This document shows positions 48,501 to 59,431 of a DNA stretch of 64,000 nucleotides, one piece after another. The notes under the pieces are model-generated. The model was given only the letters and a program-made list of their open reading frames with translations, was not told the DNA's origin and did no database searches. Source of the DNA: Branchinecta lynchi. Lineage: Eukaryota; Arthropoda; Branchiopoda; Anostraca; Branchinectidae. The position numbers were made by a program, and so were the translations under genes. The DNA lies in contig JAKZAP010000007.1 of NCBI GenBank assembly GCA_023053575.1, positions 10,305,008 to 10,369,007 of the forward strand. The letters are read 5' to 3'. Positions within the stretch are counted from its first letter, which is position 1. Every line of letters begins with the position of its first letter.

Positions 48501-51500
48501 CACTGACCCAACTTTGCAAGTGTCATATGAGCTTCTAACTCATATTTTTGGGATCCCAAAACGTAAGTGGCGGGATACCTATGACATCGCAAAAGTTGTC
48601 CGTCCGTCTGTCCGTCTGTGCGCACTATAACTCTCGAAGGGAATGAGATATTTTGATGAAACTTGGTGTGAGGTTCTTTGGGTCAAGAGTAAGGTCGAGT
48701 TCGTAGATGGGCTCTGTAGCTGTACATTTAGGGGTGGGGGAGGGGGTTTGAATTAAGGGACAAATGAAATATTTTTAAACAGACAGATAATATGATAGTC
48801 GATTATAGGGTAAGCAGACATGCTGAACACGATGGTGAAAACCATTTTGTCATCGGACAAGTTGTTCGCCCGGAATCCGGCGAAAACCGGAAAGTTTGTT
48901 AAAAGTAAAAGTTTTATTTGAAGTTGATTAAGTGATCGATTTAGGAGTAAGAAGACATGCTGAGCACGACGGTGAAAACCATTTTTGCGCCGAACAAGTA
49001 GTTAGCCCGGAATCCGGCCAAAACCGGAAAGCATGTTAAAATTAAAAGTTTTATTTGAAGTTGATTAGATGTTCGATTTAGGGGCAGGAGGACATGCTGA
49101 ACACGATGGTCAATACCATTTTTCTCGCCGGAGAAGAAGTTCGCACGGAATCCGGCCAACACCGGAAAGTTTGGTAAAAGTAAAAGTTTTGTTTGGAGTT
49201 GATTAGATGTTCGATTTAGGGGAAAGAAGACATGCTGAATACTTATGTAAAAACAGTTTTCTACCCGGGCAAGTAGTTCGCCCGGAATCCGGCCAAAAAC
49301 GGAAAAAGTTAAAGTTTTATTTGTAGTTGATTAGATATCCGATTTGGGGGTAAGAAGAGATGCTGAGTCCGTGTATGAAAATCATTTTTTACCCGAACAT
49401 ATAGTTCGATCGAACTCCGGCAGGAGCCGGAAAATTTGTTATAAGTTACATTTTTATTTGAAGTCGATTAGATTTTCAATATTGGGGGGAAAAGATACGC
49501 TGAGTTCGTTTTTGAGCTTTCTTTTTTCGCCGGACAAGTAGTTTCGGAATTCGGCCGAAACCGGGAAATTGGCTGAAGTAGCAGGAAGTTTTCGTCAAAA
49601 CAGATATGACTTATAGGGGTAAACACACATGCTACCATCTCTGAACTTGGTTTTCTCAGATGATTAGCTATTTGGCCTTAATCTATTTCTGAATTTTAAT
49701 GGTAAAAATGTTGAAGGAGTCTGACGAAGACAAGACCCAGTTGTCTGGATCAAATATTGAATTTTTGGGATCCCATCGGAACCTTTGGTCTTGTTCTAGA
49801 TCCAATTATCCTTGTGGGGGCAGAGAGAGGGAGAATCTGAGATCATGCGACCCACGTAGGTTGCGAACGGTTGATCCGAGATTTAAGTGAAATTGATGAG
49901 TGGTAGGAGCAGATGCCGGGGATGTTCTGTTTACGTCTCTGACAAAACCGCATTCGACAACGGTAGAGAGTGTCGATGGGGACTCGGGAAAGTTCGTAAC
50001 AAACTTACCCGAAGAAAAATTCTTTGACTGTGTAGTTGTACGAAAATGTTGCATTTATTGATATGTACGATTTAATATGCCTCCGACTGGGTTAATCTAA
50101 AGTAGTATCGTCAAATGCCGTAACAAGGAACACTGTCAAACAAGGGACAAAAAACTTGGAAAAGTTACAATACATTCGGCATTAAAATAAAGTAGATCAA
50201 TCTGTATTCATTACAGTTTATTACAGCCGGTAAAAAGCTGAATTCAAAGATGTAATCACCTTTCTGATATCTCTCATACCTTTCCTTGAGGATTTTTTTT
50301 TTTCGCTCAGTGCTGAAAAACATTTTTTTTTTATCTGCACAATCTTGATCTGTCTTCAGGAACCTGCGGCTCCCACAAGCAAGAATAATATATTTGTTTC
50401 AGGGACTGTGTTGCCACCAATTGTCAGCTCAGTATTTTTTTTACGATTTTTTTTCCAATTTTGGACCTTTTCATGTCTTTGAGTGCCCTAACTAGGAACA
50501 GTGAAGAAAATGTACAAAAAAGGAAATAAGTCGACAGAGGAAAGCTGGCCGATGCCCTTAAAGCTTCGAATGATGATATTTTGTACCATGAGATAGTTTG
50601 GAATTCTAAAAACTGCAATATTTTGACACAGGAGAGGTCACTAACAAAAGTACGAAGTCTGAAAAATTGGGTGGCACCCAATCATTGATGAAGTAGATGA
50701 ACCTGACCTTGTTCATATTGTGTGGTGATTGGGGCAGTCAACCACAAACCCCTGATTTTTGGATACCCTATGCCAAACGCTGGATATCTCTAGCGTTTGG
50801 CATACCCTATGCCTAACGCTGGATACACTATGCCAGGTGCTGGATACTGTAACCTAGTAAAATATTGATGGTTTGAGTGAAGCTAAAAAATCAACCAATC
50901 AGAACTCCTTTATATTGGGGTAGGTCAGGGTTAGATTACCAACAGGTATCCAGCGTTTGGCACAGGGTATCCAGCGTTAGGCATAGGCTATGCCAAATGC
51001 TAGATATACCCAGCGTTTGGCATAGGGTATCCCAAAATCAGGGATTTGTGGTAGACTGGATTGGGGCTACCCCATGACATCATTTGACCTGGTATGCTTC
51101 ATTAAATATCATCTAGACAGGATAGGGCATTCTCGAACAGATTCATAGACCATGCCCCAGGAAGGGGTGACAAAATTTCGTAAAACGTCATAAAAATGAG
51201 CTTTCTGTTAAAAGAGCATATTGTTACAGTCTATTAGTCAAGTCTTAGGACATAAGTAATCTGGTATTTTATCTGAAGGCCATTGTGTGCAAGTGCCTTT
51301 TATTACAAGTTCTAGGTGATTTTTTACCTCTTGAAGTTGTTAAAACATCGATATCCATGCCATTTTAATCGTTTTTTCAAAACTTTTTTTTACCAGTAGC
51401 CAAACAAGGGACACCTTCCAAAAAAAATAACTTAGTCAACTAACTAAGACGCACGTTTGGGCCAAATTTGAAGTTTCTGCTACTTTCAAAGCAGAAGTTA

Positions 51501-54500
51501 TTCACAAGAAACATGAAAAAGTGTCCCTAATTGGGGCGTTTTACGGTAGTATCCGGTAGCATCCAATCTTGCTGTAGTAGCATCCAGTTTGATGGTAATA
51601 GCATACAGTGGCTACAGTTACTACTGCATGCTACTTTTTCGTACGACTCCATTATGACTAATTCTCGAAAAATCGGGTAGGGACTAAACGGATGGAGGAG
51701 ATTGGGGATGGTGATAGTTCGGGACATAAAATGTTATTTTGAGGTATGGCCTCGGTGGAGGGAGTTGGAGGGGTGGGAGCAAATGCCCGAAAAATGAAAT
51801 TCGTCTGTCTGATTTGCACCCGGCCACGGTGGGGAGAGTTGGAATGCGAGGTCCGGAAATTGCGTGGACGGATAGTAACGAAACCTGGACGGCACAAATG
51901 TCATTGGCCCTAAAAATGTCATTTTATGTCTGGGTCGGAAACGACCTCTGCGGAGAAGATAGAGGGGGAGGGGCGACGTTTTCCAGAAGTTCTCTGGTTC
52001 GACCGAAACTTAATGGTTGATAGCAGCAGATGCTCTAGATGTGACATTTATATATTCGAATTGGATCCGACCACGGTGGGGGGAGCACAGGTCCTAGATA
52101 GTCCGTTTGTATGTCCGAACCCAGTGCGAGAGCTGAGAGCGAAAGCTGAATTACATGCGACCCAGCCTTGCATGTGTCAAATGAGCTTTTCGCTGTTCTT
52201 TGTTTGTTAAACTCTTGTTTTTCTGTTACACAGCTCAGGTAATTGATGATTCATATTTTTTCAGACTCTAAGCAATTCACCTGACAATTCTACTAAGCTC
52301 CAAATCTACAGTCTGTTCAAACAAAGTACTGTTGGTGCAGTAAACTCCAAAAGACCAGGAATGTTGGACATGGTTGGACGAGCAAAATGGGATGCTTGGA
52401 ATGCGCTTGGAAGCATAACAAAGGTAATTGGGAAAGTCCCAACCCCTGGGGCTTCATGTTTTATCTTAGTACCTTTCGATGGCAGGACGTCATCAAATGG
52501 GATCTTTTCGGCCCTGGATAACGACTATTGAAGGAAAGGGTCAACTTGTATAACAATAATAGCACGAATCTATAATTATAAGAACTATCGTCCAGCCAAT
52601 GCGCCGTGCACATTTTTACTGTCATACACTTTTTTCAGCCTGCATTCTGTAAGCGAAGGTACAATTTCAATGACGGTAACATTCTCAAATGGTATAAGCA
52701 TCATACGTGCCAGTTGCATGCAAATGTAACGTTATGTTCATTTTTCACCCATCGTACAAAAAAGAGAAAATGACGGAGTATATAAAAAAGAAAGTAGAAA
52801 AAAAATACGGAAAAGTTCACACAACAATGCTTATACCATTTGAGAATGTTACCGTCATTAAAATTTAGCCGAACGATACCCGAATGCTTGACCCAACGGG
52901 ATCTAGGGATCCTGATCGATGGGGATCTGCGTTTCTCGCAACATTACAACCTTACCGTGAAAAAGTGTAATAGAATCCTTGGTGTAATTCGAAGAAACTT
53001 TACTTTTAAGCAGGATGGTTTGTTCTCACTCCTTTTCAAGTCGATGGTTCGCCCGATCATTGAATATGGCCACACCACAGTGAGGCCATATTACAATTGT
53101 GACATTGAGACTTATGAAAAAATCCAACGGAGAGCTACGAAGTTCGTACCAGATCTGCGCGATCTCCCCTACCAAGTGAGATTAGCCAAGTTGTGCCTTC
53201 CCTCCATTGCATACAGATTTTTTAGAGGAGACCTGATTGAAACATTCAAATTAATCAATGGAAGTTATGACAATTTTGAAGTGACTGATTTAGTAAGATC
53301 ATGAACCGTCATCATCGGGGGCATGCGTACAAGCTTACAAAGTCAGGATTCCACAAGGACGTTTTTAAGTGGGGTTTTGGCAACAGAATTTTTGATCCTT
53401 GGAACAGCCTTATCGAAGATGCGGTTAATGCTGAATCGATCAGTAGTTTTAAGTGCATTGTTGATGAGATTTTTAACTCTGATCAGTTCGACTGCTCAAA
53501 ATTCCTTAGAGTTATTTAGAGGCGAAAGCCTTTTCTCTTGCTTTGTATTATTAACAAAGAAAACAAAGGGCAAGAGGAAATATCACACTTATAATTCAAA
53601 CAGTGTCAAAGAACAATATATTGCCACTCATGGCCGCTCTGATTGCATTTTAGTCGTTGACATAGCTCATCCATCTTCCGAATCGGGTCAACGATACCGT
53701 ATTTCTTGGTCATGTAGGTAATTTAGCGTCCAAAGAGGAAGACGAAGAAGGTATTTTGCGAATTTAAAGTTAGTCCGTTTAATTTTTAGTCGGTCCGTAT
53801 CATTTAATGTTTCAGAATAGGACCATAACTGTATTGTAATTCATATTGCACGGAAGTAGATTTCTGGGGGACAGTGATGGGGTCATTCTGAGAGGAATTG
53901 CATAGCCGCTGAAAATCTGCATTGAGAGAAGGGAGAGACAAAATTTCTACTACGAACTATAAGAAGTCAACTTCGCAAGACGGAAATAAATATTACCAGA
54001 AAACATGTTTACAACGGAAAACTATTATTAACTACTAACTTCTTTCACCACTTACTACCACCGTCGTTGTAAACGCAAGATGCCTGCGGGTGGGAACAAC
54101 AGTGGTAGCTGAGTAACCAATGTCACGAGGTTGGAACGCGCCCATAGTAATAGAGTTTAATTACATTTTTAAAGTAAAATTTAGATCGCCATCTGCTTCC
54201 ATCATATTTTTCTTATATGGACCTGATATCTCTAGCGCAATCATGTCAAATGCTCACGAGATCTAACACTAACCTTCGGCTCCCAAAAATTAAGTGTGAA
54301 AGATCCAGATTTTCTCTACGATATAGAATACCATCTGTGTGGGAAACATATAAAACTGATGTTTCAGAATGGTTGGAAGGAAGCCCATCGCTTATCAGGT
54401 TCCGACTCAAAGGACTACTGATTCTTAGTTTAAAAAAATTATAATAGTTATGTAAGAATTTTTTGTTTTGTTTATTAGAGTGTGGTTGGTTAATTGAATG

Positions 54501-57500
54501 ACTGTTTCGTGTGTGGTTGGTTTATGCTGTACGCATTCTCGCTTACTACGTCAAATAGTTTGTCATTTTCGTTTATTTTTCCCAAGAGGGGAAAATATAA
54601 ATTTTTATTTATTTATTTGGTAGATAGCAGGTCATTTCATACAGGTCAGATAAATTAAATTAAGTTGTATTATTTTTGTTAGATGTATAGGGTACGTAGT
54701 TGTTGTTATTATAGTAAAAAAAAATTTAACAAGCTCTGCATGTTCAAATTGTTTTTCTCCACAGTGCTTGTGTCATCTATTTGTATTTTTTTGTAAAATT
54801 AAAAAAACCTGAACTTGAACTTTAACTGCTCTTGCCGAAGGCGCCGTCGTATCCCCCCCCCCCCCCCCGTCCAAGAGCAAATAAATATAATGACCATTAT
54901 CGCAAGTTCCTATCCCAGCTTATGTTAAGTAATTATATCAAATGGTTGAAGTTCGTTTTTTGTAGGAAGATGCTATGAAGAAGTATGTTGACATTGTCAA
55001 TGAACTTGCTCAGTCAGAGGGAGCTGCACTTACAGAACCACAAGGAGCAGTTGGCAGTGACAGTGGAGCCGAAAAGTATGCAGGCCTTCAAGTTGAGAAA
55101 AAAGATAAGCTTCGCATCATTCGATTCAATAGGCCAAGCAAGAAAAATGCTATTGATACGCAGGTAAAAAAAAAAAAAGTCACAGCACTTCTTGCCTTAC
55201 CTTAAATCGCATATTATTCTAGTTTGTTTCCAGAATTCTAGCGTTTCCGCTATAGGTGTTATTTGGAGACTAACGTCCGGCTATTTGAGGCGTTGCGATT
55301 CCCGGTCCTTGACAGGTCCCGGGTCAGTGTTGTGTGTTATGTATCATAGGTACATCGCTTAAACTTATAGTTTAAATCTGTCACTTAATTTTTCAAATCA
55401 TGTAGCCACTTTAAAAATAAATCTTGCAGTATTTGCTACTGGGATTAATCTTGTCTTTACTGAGATAAGGTTATCTCTAATTCGGATTAATCTTATCACA
55501 GTAGAGAGAAGGTTAATCCCAGTAGCAAATACTGCAGTTAACCTTAATCCTTACTCGGAGAAAATTTTAACAGTGTATGCATGTACCGTCGCACACAACA
55601 ATTTGCCTATCGAAGCAAAACAAAAGTATCTGCTGCAAATTCTGTTGTTTGGACATCCCGTACTATTATAACTGTTCAGGAAAGATTGGAAGAAACTCGT
55701 TGTGCACTATACATGCCTTGTACGCGGTTGGTTAAGTTATGGCATCCCATTCCAGTCACCGAGTTCCGTTTGAAAGGCCGTTCTTCGGCCGCTCCGCATA
55801 CTAACTCATATAAGGTCCACTTTATTAATAGTGGGACACGCATATATGGGCGAACTTTAACTAGTTCCACCTAACCTAGGGTGTCTGACGCCTTTACGCC
55901 ATCCGAGTAATCATCATTTCCTGCAAAATATTACCTGAACCTTCCAACACGTAGCATACCACAAGTCGTAGTAGATAGATTTTCTTCCAGTGCTCGAACA
56001 GACGTAACTCCTTTTGAACTCTACCGGGTTTCCCGGAGAATGCAAACGTCTTGGCTGTTTTAATTCAATTCAGTTCAGTTCAGTATAATCTAAAAAACAG
56101 ATAACGGACAAGCCGATGGATTGTTTTACGTCAAAACATAACGTCATAACAGAACAATCTACAAATATATACAATTTTGAGACACTTATACCGACGTCTT
56201 ATGATAAATATGGTCAATAACATGCTAGACTACGATTAATAAAAAACAAATAAGCTAAAACTTAACATTCAAAAACACTCTGAGTTATATAAACGAACAA
56301 ACGAGGGGACAAAACTCTGAGCATACCTTGTTCGCAAAGCTACCACCGGTTCTAAACGAGGCACAGGGTTGGCAGCTTGACCAGGAAGACGAATTCGGGA
56401 GGGGAGAAAATCAGGGGGGAGTATATCACGGTGAAATGGGTTTTGGACTATAGATGTGCCGAACTTCATACAAAGTTGAAGTCGGCGGCATGAAAGGGTA
56501 TCTAACTTACATCGCTTTAGGAGCTGAATGTATGGGACTTTTGGAGCTTTAGATGTAACAAGCAACGCTCTATACTGTATCCTCTCAAGCAAATCCGACT
56601 GTTCCTGGGTGAGACCAAAATGCCAAACCGGACATCCATATTCTAGGTTAGAACGGATAAAAGAAATGTAAACGCGTAGTAAATGGGGAGATGGGACACC
56701 GTAACGGGACATTAGTTTAAGGTAGATTATAGCCGCGTTAGCTTTTTTAAGCATACTCTCAACCTGTCTTTGCCACCTCAGATCCGAGGTTATGTGTACT
56801 CCCAGCAGCTTGAGTTCAAAGGCCTCGCGGAGACCCCTTGGTTTTGATGAGGAACACGGAGAAACTTCCATAACCAGTATTGCTTTGCTCTGAGTCTTGG
56901 GAAAGAAATGATTAGAGACGCAGAGTTTATCAGTAGTATAGATACGAGGGGTCTCTTACTCTTACTAGAACTGATCTTTTCGAGATCAAATGGCTCAGAA
57001 GTATCGTTTCGAAAATACCGTTACTTTTCACGAGAAATTAGCGATTTTCTTGTAAGTGCTTGTCGACTGTTATCCAGCCTCCCTGTCTACAAACGTGGTG
57101 CTCCCTGTCTCCAACGTATTCTGCCATTCTGTGAAAGGCAGAATAAACAAGAGGGGTCCTTTATAAAATTGGCCATCAAGCAATATCACAGTTTCTTTCA
57201 GTTAAATGTTGAAATGAAGGAGATGTACTTGGTGGGCTATAATATTGATTAGTTTGACAGGGCATAGCAAATGATAAGACATGCACTGCCTCTACTAATT
57301 GTGTTTCTCCGCAGTGCTTGTCCAATCTATGTCAGTTTTTTTACAAATACAAAACTGAACCTTGGTGGCTATGTGTAGATGAAAGCTTGCTAGAAGATTT
57401 GAACCGCATCGTTTCAGATCTCAGGTAACGTCCCCTATCTTTCAGACCTACAAGGATCTTGCATCTGCTTTGTCTGTGGCAGCCAAAGACCCTGATACCT

Positions 57501-58920
57501 CGGTTGTGGCGCTGACAGGAAACGGTGATTACTTCTGTAGCGGTAACGACTTGTCCAACTTTACCAACATCGAAGGAAGCATTGCTGAGCATGCCGTGAA
57601 TGGAGGAGTACTTTTGAGGTAAGCTTATCCTTTCCCAGTATCCAGTTGTTTTAGGGCTTCGTGTCGTTGTTTATATTGGAACGATCGTTAAAACGGAGAC
57701 ATCAGCTACGTTGCTTTCACTGTAAAAGTTTCTCCAAATAAGGATGCAGTATTTGCTACTGGGATTAATCTTATCTCTGTTGGGATCAAATTGATCCGAA
57801 TTAGGGATAATCTTATCTCAATGTGTTTGCAGCGAAACTTCGGCCCTTTTTCGCAAGGGTCCTCGTCAGGCTGTTGAACTTCAGGGACTTGAAGAAACGA
57901 ACCTGATTGATTGAAGGGTCGTTTCTTCCCGTCCCCGACGTTAACCCTGAACTTCAACAGCCTGATGAAGACCCTTGCCAAGAAGGGCCGAACTATCCCT
58001 GCCAAAGCATCGTACCTGACGTATCCGTTTTCAGCAATCTGTTCAATATGTAGTTAGCTTGGGCTGAAGGAGTAGGCTATTTGTCATTGTATATTCTTGA
58101 TTTTTTTTTTAACCAGTGAATTGGCCTTTATGACTTCAGGCTTCCAGAAAGTTGTTGAACGTAACCTTGCAGTTCACAACCTGAGAAAAGCGTCGCTTTA
58201 GAACGTGGGAAAGTTTTACAGTCAGTCATGATAATCAGCTTCGCCGATAGTAAAGTTTTTAATTCCGCTTTAACACCCGCTTAGCATCTACTGACATAAC
58301 CAACAAAGTCGAAGCTTCGACTATGCACAGGGGCACAGGGGTGGCTACGACCCTCGCCACTCGCATGGTTACTCGCATCCTACCACCATCTTGGTCTAAT
58401 CGTATGGTGTTTACTTGGCAAGTGGCCATACATGGTACATACTTGACAGCATTTATTGCACTACTCACGGTTTAATTATCAAAGCCCTTTTAAGAAATCG
58501 CCCATAGTTATGATTTTTACTTAATTTACGAGTCAAGTTGTGAAGGGGCATTCACAGAAATAATCAGCTGGGAAGCGCTGAACCGGAATATGACGTATTA
58601 CCCAGGATTGAACCTGGACCACATTCCCTAAGCACTGACATGGTTAATGTGAGTTATGTTTAGATACATTCATAAATGTGGGGCTAATTAATATCTTCTA
58701 AGGGTTGAATTTGCATGCTAAGACAGCTCTGCTGTGGTTTCAGTCTCTATCATCAGTTAGAGTTGGAAATTATTTCGTTGACTTTAAATTTCTTCTCAGG
58801 GATTTCGTGGCTTCCTTTATTGACTTCCCAAAGCCGTTGATTGGTGTAGTCAACGGTCCAGCTGTGGGAATTAGCGTGACTCTTCTTGGCCTCTTTGACG
58901 TAGTCTATGCGAATGAAAAG
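45404..58920 (+). CDS. ECI2: ECI2-like enoyl-CoA delta isomerase with acyl-CoA-binding domain (gene, incomplete both ends)
   Basis: Five exons at 45404-45521, 52265-52423, 54966-55163, 57446-57618 and 58800-58920 join in frame to give about 256 residues. They contain a basic, mitochondrial-presequence-like N-terminus, an acyl-CoA-binding domain ([10 protein letters not shown]) and the first part of a crotonase/isomerase fold ([43 protein letters not shown]). The match to human ECI2 is close throughout. ECI2 shifts cis/trans-3 double bonds to trans-2-enoyl-CoA during oxidation of unsaturated fatty acids in mitochondria and peroxisomes. The exon with the catalytic Glu and the C-terminal targeting signal lies beyond 64000. 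The first coding exon upstream of 45404 was not found. Confidence 0.92.
45540..48535. repeat. Family B large repeat, copy B2 (in ECI2-like intron)
   Basis: The terminal inverted repeats are GAAGCTAATATGGCACTTGC then AAGGCTGGGTCAG on the left, and CTGACCCAACTTTGC then AAGTGTCATATGAGCTTC on the right (48503-48535). The interior has GGTCCGGACWTGAAGTGGGA, CATCGTCCTAGC and C/G-run monomers. It begins 18 bp after the splice donor at 45522. Confidence 0.82.
48543..49797 (+). repeat. Family A element, copy A4 (most complete)
   Basis: The left end is TTTTTGGGATCCCAAAACGT, then AAGTGG..GATACCTATGAC and (GTCCGTCT)n. Five or six monomers of about 137 bp follow (GGAATCCGG at 48872, 49009, 49147, 49284). 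The right end is TTTTTGGGATCCCATCGGAA then CCTTTGGTCTTG. It abuts the right end of B2. Confidence 0.88.
49798..50734. other. ECI2-like intron, no feature
   Basis: I see no coding sequence or recognised element between the A4 copy and the hAT MITE. Confidence 0.5.
50735..51058. mobile_element. hAT MITE, 324 bp, intact
   Basis: The ends CAGTCAACCACAAACCCCTG and the inverse of CAGTCTACCACAAATCCCTG form inverted repeats of about 50 bp that continue through ATACCCTATGCCAAACGCTGG. Exact 8-bp duplications GATTGGGG lie at 50727-50734 and 51059-51066. Confidence 0.92.
51640..52185. repeat. Diverged family B fragment, copy B3
   Basis: GGTGGGGAGAGTTGG and CCGACCACGGTGGGGGGAGC blocks resemble family B monomers. 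The right end GCGACCCAGCCTTGCATGTG matches the B2 right terminus. It ends about 80 bp before an ECI2-like exon. Confidence 0.5.
52265..52423 (+). CDS. ECI2: ECI2-like exon: core of ACBP domain
   Basis: This exon of exactly 53 codons, phase 0 at both ends, has acceptor TTTTTTCAG and donor GTAATT. It reads [17 protein letters not shown], then [20 protein letters not shown]. It holds the ACBP signature (YxLFKQxT, KWDAW) that binds the CoA and acyl chain. Confidence 0.93.
52750..53770 (+). mobile_element. CR1-like LINE 3' fragment (family L-D)
   Basis: [40 protein letters not shown] and [15 protein letters not shown] are followed, after a stop and frame change near 53304, by [38 protein letters not shown]. 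These are typical post-polymerase sequences of CR1/L2-type elements. It lies in an ECI2-like intron. Confidence 0.8.
54200..54620 (+). mobile_element. LINE C-terminal fragment
   Basis: The frame at 54217-54444 ([20 protein letters not shown], then [12 protein letters not shown]) matches the usual C-terminal pattern of non-LTR ORF2 proteins (N-LPK...FS-RG-WN). It is followed by a T/A-rich tail ending (TTTA)n near 54601-54618. Confidence 0.6.
54966..55163 (+). CDS. ECI2: ECI2-like exon: end of ACBP domain, linker, start of isomerase
   Basis: This 66-codon exon is phase 0 at both ends. It encodes the last ACBP helix ([14 protein letters not shown]), a Ser/Glu/Gln/Gly linker, then the first strands of the crotonase fold ([19 protein letters not shown]). 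FNRP-KKNAI is the family hallmark at this position. Confidence 0.93.
55407..55575. mobile_element. Short TIR element with CACTG-type ends, copy 2
   Basis: Fold-back arms carry GCAGTATTTGCTACTGGGAT. The right end is TTTTAACAGTG and the left end CACTTTAAAA. It is related to 7188-7357. The stretch 55576-56054 beyond it has no recognised feature. Confidence 0.75.
56055..56885 (-). mobile_element. CR1-like LINE 3' fragment (family L-A), best preserved
   Basis: The 200-codon open frame (56269-56871) reads [60 protein letters not shown] and ends [15 protein letters not shown]. The tail (56056-56085) is an ATTCA/GTTCA repeat. With no stops over 600 bp it may be the youngest copy here. Confidence 0.85.
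56886..57445. other. ECI2-like intron, unassigned ORF
   Basis: An open frame of 114 codons at 56908-57252 has no recognisable similarity and is not joined to the ECI2-like exons. Otherwise nothing is seen. Confidence 0.4.
57446..57618 (+). CDS. ECI2: ECI2-like exon: first oxyanion-hole segment
   Basis: The exon reads [36 protein letters not shown] and SNFTNIEG, ending LLR with its last codon completed by the next exon. The SGNDLSNF loop supplies one backbone NH of the oxyanion hole in this family. The donor is GTAAGC. Confidence 0.94.
57690..58032. mobile_element. Fold-back element with hammerhead-like arms
   Basis: The outer ends are AAAACGGAGACATCAGCTAC and the inverse of AAAACGGATACGTCAGG. 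The inner arms are inverted copies of the hammerhead-like motif (57830-57873 minus, 57958-57997 plus). A CACTG-type element fragment (57718 to about 57824) is inserted in the left arm. Confidence 0.75.
57830..57873 (-). ncRNA. Hammerhead-like motif, stem III altered
   Basis: Parts: CAGC, CTGACGA, a 21-nt stem II as in the 7893-7936 copy but with a GCGAAA loop, GAA, GTTT, C, GCTG. Stem I and both core strands are kept, but GTTT replaces the self-complementary ATAT, so it is probably inactive. It is antisense to the ECI2-like gene. Confidence 0.5.
58033..58799. other. ECI2-like intron, no feature
   Basis: I see no recognisable element or coding sequence here apart from short chance frames. Confidence 0.5.
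58800..58920 (+). CDS. ECI2: ECI2-like exon: second oxyanion-hole segment (last in window)
   Basis: The acceptor is CTTCTCAG and the donor GTAAGC. The exon reads [18 protein letters not shown], then [20 protein letters not shown], nearly identical to human ECI2 here. The exon expected next (ATFHTPFS-type, with the catalytic Glu) is not found before 64000. A hAT-like element with its target copy begins about 26 bp into the following intron. Confidence 0.94.
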
Positions 58921-58953
58921 GTAAGCCCAAAAGGTACCCCCCCCCCCTACCGT

Positions 58954-59431
58954 TAGAGACGGGCGAATCTGATCATTAAAGGATTGAAATACGAATCTAG
59001 GGCTAGAGACGAATCCGATTCCGAGTCCGTATTCACCATTTCGTGCTGAGGATTCGAATCAGGATTTGAGTCCGGATTCGAATCCGACCTTAAAAAAAAT
59101 TAAATTATGTAACCTACATAAGTTAAAGTTCAAAAATCAGAGATGACAAAATGCACTGTTTTCCAAGGTAATCAGATGATGTAAGATTACTGTGTTGGTG
59201 GTAAAAACTGAAAAATTGGTGAGGAAAAAACACGCTGTAAACAAAATCGGGAAACGGAACCTAGAAGGATGTAGAACAGAAATTTCAATGGATTCGTAAG
59301 ATTGGAGTTTGGAATCCAAGTCCGAATCCGAATCGAACGTGACAAGCAGAATATTCGGATCCGTATTCACATCCGGTCAAAAGGACGAATCCTGGATTCG
59401 AATCCGAATCCGGATCTGTCTGTCATCTCTG
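58954..59431. mobile_element. GGATTCGAATCC element (family F) with hAT-like target duplication
   Basis: Ends are TAGAGACGGGCGAATCTGAT (CAGAGATGGGCG in other copies) and GTCTGTCATCTCTG. Flanks CCTACCGT (58946-58953) and CCTACCGC (59432-59439) match 7/8. It starts 34 bp after the ECI2-like exon end. Confidence 0.72.

Noticed and set aside
48320..49162. Open frames in family A copies, some with SHRNLWSC at the right end
   Set aside because: The shared peptide comes from the conserved GGGATCCCATCGAAACC DNA end; frames are short and broken between copies.
55581..55874. 97-codon open frame as a gene
   Set aside because: Inside an ECI2 intron, no recognisable similarity, no splice or codon support.
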